In this document: piece by piece, positions 33,012 to 37,604 of the stretch
How positions within the stretch are numbered: position 1 is the first letter of the stretch
Layout: each line of letters begins with the position of its first letter
DNA from: an uncultured Gammaproteobacteria bacterium
Lineage (GTDB): Bacteria; Pseudomonadota; Gammaproteobacteria; GCA-001735895
Assembly: GCA_937936805.1 (NCBI GenBank)
Contig: CALDDP010000223.1
Location: forward strand, 1-37,604
Direction: 5' to 3'
Length of the DNA: 37,604 nt
Notes under the pieces: generated by a model
Database searches by the model: none
Told to the model about the DNA's origin: nothing
Seen by the model: the letters and a program-made list of their open reading frames with translations, nothing else
Made by a program: the position numbers and the translations under genes

Positions 33012-34811
33012 TTAAAAGTCGAACTCCATGCTCTGGAACACCTGGCCGGCATTGCGTTTGGCCAGGAACTCGGCGGTTGGCAGATGCATGTAGGGAGACT
33101 GGTCAATCTGGTATGCCTCGTCCAACGTGCCCCCGTTTTCGATCAATTCACCGACTTTTTCCCGCAGGTACACGAGGTAATCGCGGGTATATTTTCTTAC
33201 CGTTGCCATGTCGGTCGGTTCACCGTGACCCGGTATCACGACCTCGGCACCCAGAGCCTCAAACTTGTCCCAGGTTTCGATCCAGGCTGCCGAATCGGTA
33301 TGTTCGAACAGGGGTAACATGCGTTGGTGAAAAGCCATGTCGCCCGAAATCACGAGACGTTCTTCTGGCAGCCATACGATAATATCGCCTGGGCTGTGCG
33401 CCGGGCCCAGGTTAAGCAATTCGATTCGTTGATCACCCAGCTGGATAATCTTTTTATCCTCGAAAGTCTCGTCCGGCATTGCCACCTTCGTTCCTTCCGC
33501 CTTTTCCCTGGCGCGCGACTGCATCGTTTCCAGCAGCGAAAACGATTGCTCCTCGATCTCGTGCAGCGCGTCGATATGCGCGATCACGGGGACACCTTGC
33601 TCCTGCCAGTAGCTAGAGCCAAGCATCGCATGTCCCTGGCCATTCTCCAGCACCACGTAGCGCACCGGCTGGTGGGTAATTTTTTTAATTTCCTCGTGCA
33701 GGGCTTTTGCCAGCAGGTAATTATCGCCGGCATTCACCACCAGCACCCCCTCGTCTGTAACGACGAACGACAGGTTATTATTGTGCCCGGAATTCGAATA
33801 AGTTCTGGGTGCGGTCGCGCCGATCGCCGACCATACTCCGGGTACTACTGCCCTGGGCAGCTCGAATAACACCGATTGCGGCGCGTTATCGTTGTTATAG
33901 CGTGCCTCACCGGTGAACGCCTCGCCGGAAGTCACTTCGGTGGCGGGAACTGTCAATTGTTCGCGCATAAATTTTGCCGCGCGTTGAATCGAATCTTTCG
34001 CTGCCAGATCGTCGGCAAAAGTCCGCACGCTTTCGGTACGAAAATCGAAGCCGCGACCAACACCGGGATAGGTTATCAGCCGTGCATCCCTGCCTTTGTC
34101 CTGCATTACCTTGATGCTGGTCTCGATCACGCGACGACGCTGATACTGTTCTTCGTCACCGATAAAAACCAGCGTTGGCAGGGTCAATTGCTCGATTTCT
34201 GGCGCATAGCCGTAGACCTGCAGCGGCTCGGGCGCGTTCGGATCCTGCAAGTGGGGGTAATAAGATACGTAGCAGGCGATGTGTTTATCCTGACGTTTGA
34301 ACGTGGTTGCTACTTTAAGGGTGTAGTATCCCCCGCGGGTGTGGGAATAAAGACAGGTCTTGTCCGTGCTGATGTCACCGCGATCGAGGAGCACGTCAAC
34401 CGCTGCGTCGATGTCCTTTTCCAGGGCATAGTCGTGCTCTATCGGGTGAGTACCGATAAAATGCGCCCCGTAGATATCCGGCGCCAGCACCACGAATCCA
34501 CGCGCCGCCAGGCGTCGAGCATGACGTTGAATCAGATCACCCAGCCCACGTCTTCCATGAACAAACAAAACGGCTGGATATTTCTCCTTGTTTGCTGGCC
34601 GTACTACAAGGGTTGGGACCTCTACGTCACCGCTCGTGTAACTGTCCCATGTTGATTCGATGGCATGATTTTCGGGTGCCTCGATCAAGCCGTCATTCCA
34701 CCAACCATCATCCCACCACCAGGAATTATCCTCATCAGTCGATTGGGCAGCTACCGGGTTAACCGCGATAGAGATCGCGATGAAAACGATTGTTCGAAGT
34801 CTGGAAAACAT
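33012..34811 (-). CDS. Periplasmic fusion of dienelactone hydrolase-like and metallo-beta-lactamase-like domains
   Basis: The ATG at 34811 opens a signal peptide (MFSRLRTIVFIAISIAVNPVAA) and has GGGGA upstream, so I prefer it to the start at 34835; the product has 599 residues. Residues 60-285 form an alpha/beta hydrolase like dienelactone hydrolase (VLFVHGRRGLGD, LAPDIYG). The nucleophile elbow reads SHTRGG, with Thr158 where Cys or Ser is expected; Asp219 is kept, but the His position looks like Arg253 (GVGRGFDF). Residues 310-599 are a metallo-beta-lactamase fold related to SoxH/quinoprotein-associated hydrolases. His472 (PAHSPGD), Asp491 (SGD) and His529 (PGHGEP) are kept, but the first HxHxDH motif is replaced by ENGQGHAM. 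Its activity is doubtful; a binding or altered hydrolase role is possible. It lies beside cytochrome c genes. Confidence 0.82.
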   Translation of the reverse strand: MFSRLRTIVFIAISIAVNPVAAQSTDEDNSWWWDDGWWNDGLIEAPENHAIESTWDSYTSGDVEVPTLVVRPANKEKYPAVLFVHGRRGLGDLIQRHARRLAARGFVVLAPDIYGAHFIGTHPIEHDYALEKDIDAAVDVLLDRGDISTDKTCLYSHTRGGYYTLKVATTFKRQDKHIACYVSYYPHLQDPNAPEPLQVYGYAPEIEQLTLPTLVFIGDEEQYQRRRVIETSIKVMQDKGRDARLITYPGVGRGFDFRTESVRTFADDLAAKDSIQRAAKFMREQLTVPATEVTSGEAFTGEARYNNDNAPQSVLFELPRAVVPGVWSAIGATAPRTYSNSGHNNNLSFVVTDEGVLVVNAGDNYLLAKALHEEIKKITHQPVRYVVLENGQGHAMLGSSYWQEQGVPVIAHIDALHEIEEQSFSLLETMQSRAREKAEGTKVAMPDETFEDKKIIQLGDQRIELLNLGPAHSPGDIIVWLPEERLVISGDMAFHQRMLPLFEHTDSAAWIETWDKFEALGAEVVIPGHGEPTDMATVRKYTRDYLVYLREKVGELIENGGTLDEAYQIDQSPYMHLPTAEFLAKRNAGQVFQSMEFDF

Positions 34812-35029
34812 AATATAAAATCCCCGATATCTCATTCATGCTGATTTTTAGTGACTTCAGCCATATACCAGCTCAAGGGTATTTCGAATAACAACAAATA
34901 AAAATACCGCGAATGGGATGTATTTGTTTTTGCGGATACTGAAGCTTACCTGCTGATTTCGAATCCGGCAATTTGATATTGACCACCTTACTGAGCAGTA
35001 TTTTCGTGCATGACGAGTAGCCGCAGGAT

Positions 35030-35797
35030 CTATTTCCCCTGGTGTGCATCAAGATAATTACCGTTGACGCCAACGCCGTGAACATAGGTCAATGTGCCGC
35101 CGTAATGTGCGGTCACGGAAACGCTTAGACTCGCGAGTAACAGTGCTACTGCAAGTAAACCTCGGTTTAAAAAATTCGACTTAAGCAGAGCAATTACGCC
35201 AACCACAACTGAAAATGCCGTTATACCGAGTGTGCTGTAAGCAAAAAAATCGTGCTGTTGCAGGGTCCTGGCCGCTTCTTCGGACAGCCCCCGGGTATGC
35301 GGGTGCATCGGGAATGCTGCAACATAACCACCCAATAGGCCAGCCGCAGCAAATGCCGTGGCAAGCGCCACGAAATAACGATTTGCGAAAAAAATGCTGG
35401 TCAGGCCGAAGAGGAGCGCCAAGGGGATCATTATCACCGGCACGTGCACAACCATTGGGTGGAGGGTCGGAAAATCGTCGAGCTTAAAATCGTCGATCGC
35501 TTTACCGAGTCTGGAGGCGGGACCGGGTTTTGCGGTCATCACCGATTTTTCCGCTTGGGATTGTGCTTTATCAGTCTGGTTTGCGGATTCCTGCGTTTCA
35601 TAGGAATTGTCGTTCAGCGGGGACTGCAGTGCCTCGTCCGGCTGGTTATCTGAAGAAATACTGACGGTAGGGGCCTTATCAGTTGGCTGTTCGATCGCCT
35701 GGCTTTCCTCGGCGTGATTCTCCGTTCCATGTCCCAGCGTAGCCTCCGAAAATATGAGCAATCCAGCAATAAAAACGTGTGCGTAAAGTAATCTCAT
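35030..35797 (-). CDS. DUF2231-family membrane protein with acidic periplasmic linker
   Basis: The 255-residue protein starts at the ATG at 35797; an in-frame GTG at 35806 is possible. A signal segment is followed by about 70 low-complexity Gln/Glu/Ser/Thr-rich residues. A DUF2231 domain then follows: FPTLHPMVVHVPVIMIPLALLFG with two conserved His, three further helices, HPHTRG, and a C-terminal HYGGTLTYVHGVGVN. DUF2231 proteins are found near cytochromes and are thought to carry redox or heme-linked roles. It lies 19 bp after the cytochrome c-DsbC gene and is likely co-transcribed with it. The 218 bp between its end and the next gene hold no supported gene. Confidence 0.82.
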   Translation of the reverse strand: MRLLYAHVFIAGLLIFSEATLGHGTENHAEESQAIEQPTDKAPTVSISSDNQPDEALQSPLNDNSYETQESANQTDKAQSQAEKSVMTAKPGPASRLGKAIDDFKLDDFPTLHPMVVHVPVIMIPLALLFGLTSIFFANRYFVALATAFAAAGLLGGYVAAFPMHPHTRGLSEEAARTLQQHDFFAYSTLGITAFSVVVGVIALLKSNFLNRGLLAVALLLASLSVSVTAHYGGTLTYVHGVGVNGNYLDAHQGK

Positions 35798-35816
35798 TGT
35801 CTTCACTCGAGTTGAT

Positions 35817-36926
35817 TTATGGTTGTTGGATTAGCAGCGGAATCAATTCCTGGTATGGCCGGTAGCCCTCGATTTTTTCACCGTTGCTTTTGATTAATGC
35901 CGGGGTACCGCTGATGCCCATCTTGTTACCCGCGAGATAACCACGATCAACCATCGACGCGGCCTCGCAATCACCTGGAGGCAGATCATCGAAACGTTGG
36001 TTCTTGGCGTCGGTCATGGCCTGGTTTCGATTTTCCGCACACCAGATCGACCTGAGGTGTTGATAACCGGGACCCCGGCTACCACCGCGGGCATAGGGGA
36101 AATAGCGGACGGTGATACCGGCCTCCTGCAGTTTGTCGATTTCACCGTGCAGTTTCTGGCAATAGGGACAGGAGGTATCGGTAAAAACATTCAGCATCGC
36201 TCTGGATTGACCCCGGGCGGGGAATATAACCAGATCGGTATCGTCGAACTCGGACAGGGTTTCAATCGCCGTTAAACGGCGAGCCTGCTCGGTTAAGTTG
36301 CGACCGTCTTCGAGATTAACCAGATCGCCCATTAACGCGTACCTGCCGCCGTCCAGCAGGTAAACGTAACGATTGCCGATCTGTACCTGCCAGACACCCT
36401 CGACGGAGGTTTTTGAGACGTCGTCGATCTTTGCATTACCGATTCGTTGCCGCAGCAGTCTGGTAATAGCTTTATTCGTCGCGACGACGATATCGTTCAG
36501 CGAAGGCAAGTCTGAAGATTCGAAACGTCCGGCCCAGCGCTGATAGATTTCGTCAGGCCACTTCGACTGGAAAAAGGCGATGATGCTGTCGATTTCCGTT
36601 GCGCTCAAACTCCCCTCGAAACCAGGCATCTGTCCGCCGAATTTGGCGCCACCTTCACGAATCGTGCGCCGCAGGAGTTCCAGGTCATGATGCCAGGTAT
36701 GTGCTGTGCCATTCAATGGCGGCGGCGGATAATTGCCGTTGGCGTCGGTTTGTTTCCAGTTGGGTGTTGCCTCGGCATTCTGACCGTGACATGCAGCGCA
36801 ATTCTGTTGGAACAGCGGCTCACCCCGGGTAACCTGCTCGTCGCTGTACCAGCGTTCCTTTGCCGAAGCAGGTACCTGACTGGTGGTCAGGACCAATGCC
36901 ACAATGAAAAGTTTTAGTATTTTCAT
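35817..36926 (-). CDS. Cytochrome c - DsbC disulfide isomerase fusion protein
   Basis: The 369-residue exported protein (signal MKILKLFIVALVLTTSQVPASA) joins two periplasmic redox modules. Residues 25-130 are a class I cytochrome c with CAACH (Cys43, Cys46, His47) and distal Met100 in GQMPGFEG. Residues 145-220 resemble the DsbC dimerisation domain (GVWQVQIGNRYVYLLDGGRYALMGDLVNLEDG, here seen as GVWQVQIG and YALMGDLVNLEDG). Residues 240-369 are a thioredoxin fold with CPYC (253-256) and cis-Pro in GISGTPALI. Normally DsbC is a separate protein reduced by DsbD. The fusion suggests direct electron exchange between heme and thiols or linkage to cytochrome maturation. It begins 2 bp after the small cytochrome gene. 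Confidence 0.92.
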   Translation of the reverse strand: MKILKLFIVALVLTTSQVPASAKERWYSDEQVTRGEPLFQQNCAACHGQNAEATPNWKQTDANGNYPPPPLNGTAHTWHHDLELLRRTIREGGAKFGGQMPGFEGSLSATEIDSIIAFFQSKWPDEIYQRWAGRFESSDLPSLNDIVVATNKAITRLLRQRIGNAKIDDVSKTSVEGVWQVQIGNRYVYLLDGGRYALMGDLVNLEDGRNLTEQARRLTAIETLSEFDDTDLVIFPARGQSRAMLNVFTDTSCPYCQKLHGEIDKLQEAGITVRYFPYARGGSRGPGYQHLRSIWCAENRNQAMTDAKNQRFDDLPPGDCEAASMVDRGYLAGNKMGISGTPALIKSNGEKIEGYRPYQELIPLLIQQP

Positions 36927-36928
36927 GA

Positions 36929-37309
36929 CTAGTCCCCCTGGTAGAGTTTTTTCTGGCGTTGGTAATAGCGCAGGTAAGGCACTATCCGGTCCATTTTTCC
37001 CGACGTCATTCCGACCACCGGTGGCATGTCGCCAAAATTCCAGTGATGCTGTTTAACACCCTTCAATGCGGCGCGATAGAATGATTTGTCGTTATGATGC
37101 GAGGGTTTATAAAACGGATGAATTAGCGGCGGTCCCTTGTCTGAACCGTTGAGTTGCAGTCCGTGACATGAACTGCAGTACTTTTCGTATAGAAGTTGCC
37201 CCCTGGCCATGTGGAAAGGGATTTCGACATTCTCTGCCGAAATCGCTGGAACAGCAGAAACCGGCACAAGAACGAAAAATGCAGCTAAGCGCAAGATTTG
37301 AGATTTCAT
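36929..37309 (-). CDS. Small periplasmic c-type cytochrome
   Basis: The 126-residue protein has a signal peptide (ILRLAAFFVLVPVSAVPAISA), a heme site CSSCH (45-49) and the distal ligand Met95 in GDMPPV. It is a mono-heme class I cytochrome c. AGGAAAAC precedes its ATG. It is followed almost immediately by the cytochrome c-DsbC gene, so it probably shares an electron-transfer chain with it. Confidence 0.9.
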   Translation of the reverse strand: MKSQILRLAAFFVLVPVSAVPAISAENVEIPFHMARGQLLYEKYCSSCHGLQLNGSDKGPPLIHPFYKPSHHNDKSFYRAALKGVKQHHWNFGDMPPVVGMTSGKMDRIVPYLRYYQRQKKLYQGD

Positions 37310-37440
37310 AAGTTTTCCTTAAAAAAAGTGGAGACACACGCAGTTGTCTGCGTTACCGGGCTTTTTTCAGGAAATGGGGGGACGATATATCGATTCAGCC
37401 TGACGCGAACTGAACCTGGTATCGCCTGGAGGACTATCGA

Positions 37441-37536
37441 TTAATCGATGCGCTCGCTCGCGGCCAGATCAAAAACCGGTGTTAAGCCGATACAGAGTAT
37501 CAACAGACAATGGATCAGTTTTTGATTGCGAGCCAT
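37441..37536 (-). CDS. Possible 31-residue secreted peptide
   Basis: An ATG frame encodes MARNQKLIHCLLILCIGLTP followed by a short tail ending SERID. The positively charged start, hydrophobic core and AAS site look like a signal peptide with only a few mature residues. It lies upstream of the small cytochrome gene on the same strand, separated by 131 bp. The ribosome-binding site is weak, so this may not be a gene, or it may be the remnant or leader of one. Confidence 0.3.
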   Translation of the reverse strand: MARNQKLIHCLLILCIGLTPVFDLAASERID

Positions 37537-37604
37537 ATTTGAAAATGCGAACCGGAATAATTTTTAATTATGTTAAACAATCAGACAAATTAAACTTAGC
37601 ACAG

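Overview
The window looks like chromosomal DNA of a free-living, probably marine or aquatic gammaproteobacterium. This rests on family content only: a TIGR04219-type outer membrane protein, a PA2779-like small protein, a YqaA-type membrane protein, an aerobic methylated-amine/osmolyte cluster, and a proteobacterial selA-selB-selC locus. No 16S rRNA or other marker gene is present, so the taxonomy is an inference. No phage, transposase or CRISPR array was seen.

Layout. (1) 1-6432, minus strand: an envelope-associated operon made of a secreted intradiol-dioxygenase-like protein, a DUF4159 protein, a membrane VWA/glutamine-amidotransferase-like protein, a caspase-like protein whose expected Cys is Ser, and a TPR + HExxH protein cut by the window edge. 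It resembles the distal half of MoxR/DUF58/VWA clusters without their proximal genes. (2) 6632-25472: a catabolic island for methylated amines or betaine-like osmolytes. It has an iron alcohol dehydrogenase (minus) divergent from a betaine-type ABC importer (binding protein, CBS-tailed ATPase, double permease). The importer genes lead into a cytoplasmic molybdopterin N-/S-oxide reductase-like enzyme, a GcvT/DmdA-type folate-dependent demethylase and a CitE/malyl-CoA-lyase-like enzyme. Three trimethylamine-dehydrogenase-type flavoproteins follow on the minus strand. A BetI-like TetR regulator and a pentein amidinohydrolase are divergent from them across a clear palindromic operator. (3) 25591-27591: an outer membrane protein, a PA2779-like protein with a textbook terminator, and a YqaA-like protein. 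(4) 27653-32384, minus: a selenocysteine module of selA, selB, tRNA-Sec and a GrdB-family selenoprotein read through an in-frame TGA. (5) 32385-37604, minus: a spacer with a palindromic repeat, then periplasmic redox genes: a two-domain hydrolase with degenerate active sites, a DUF2231 membrane protein, a cytochrome c-DsbC fusion, a small cytochrome c and a possible 31-residue secreted peptide.

How the genes may work together. In the island, the importer would bring in a quaternary amine or amine oxide. The Mo enzyme could reduce an N-oxide, the flavoproteins would oxidatively N-demethylate secondary or tertiary amines, the GcvT-like protein would pass a methyl group to tetrahydrofolate, and the dehydrogenase and lyase would handle the carbon skeleton. 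The pentein enzyme next to the regulator could feed dimethylamine into the island if it is a dimethylargininase. The specific substrates are not settled by the sequence. The most unusual items are the compact Sec locus with its own selenoprotein, the three flavoprotein paralogues with different substrate-bowl residues, the cytochrome c-DsbC fusion, and two proteins with altered catalytic residues.
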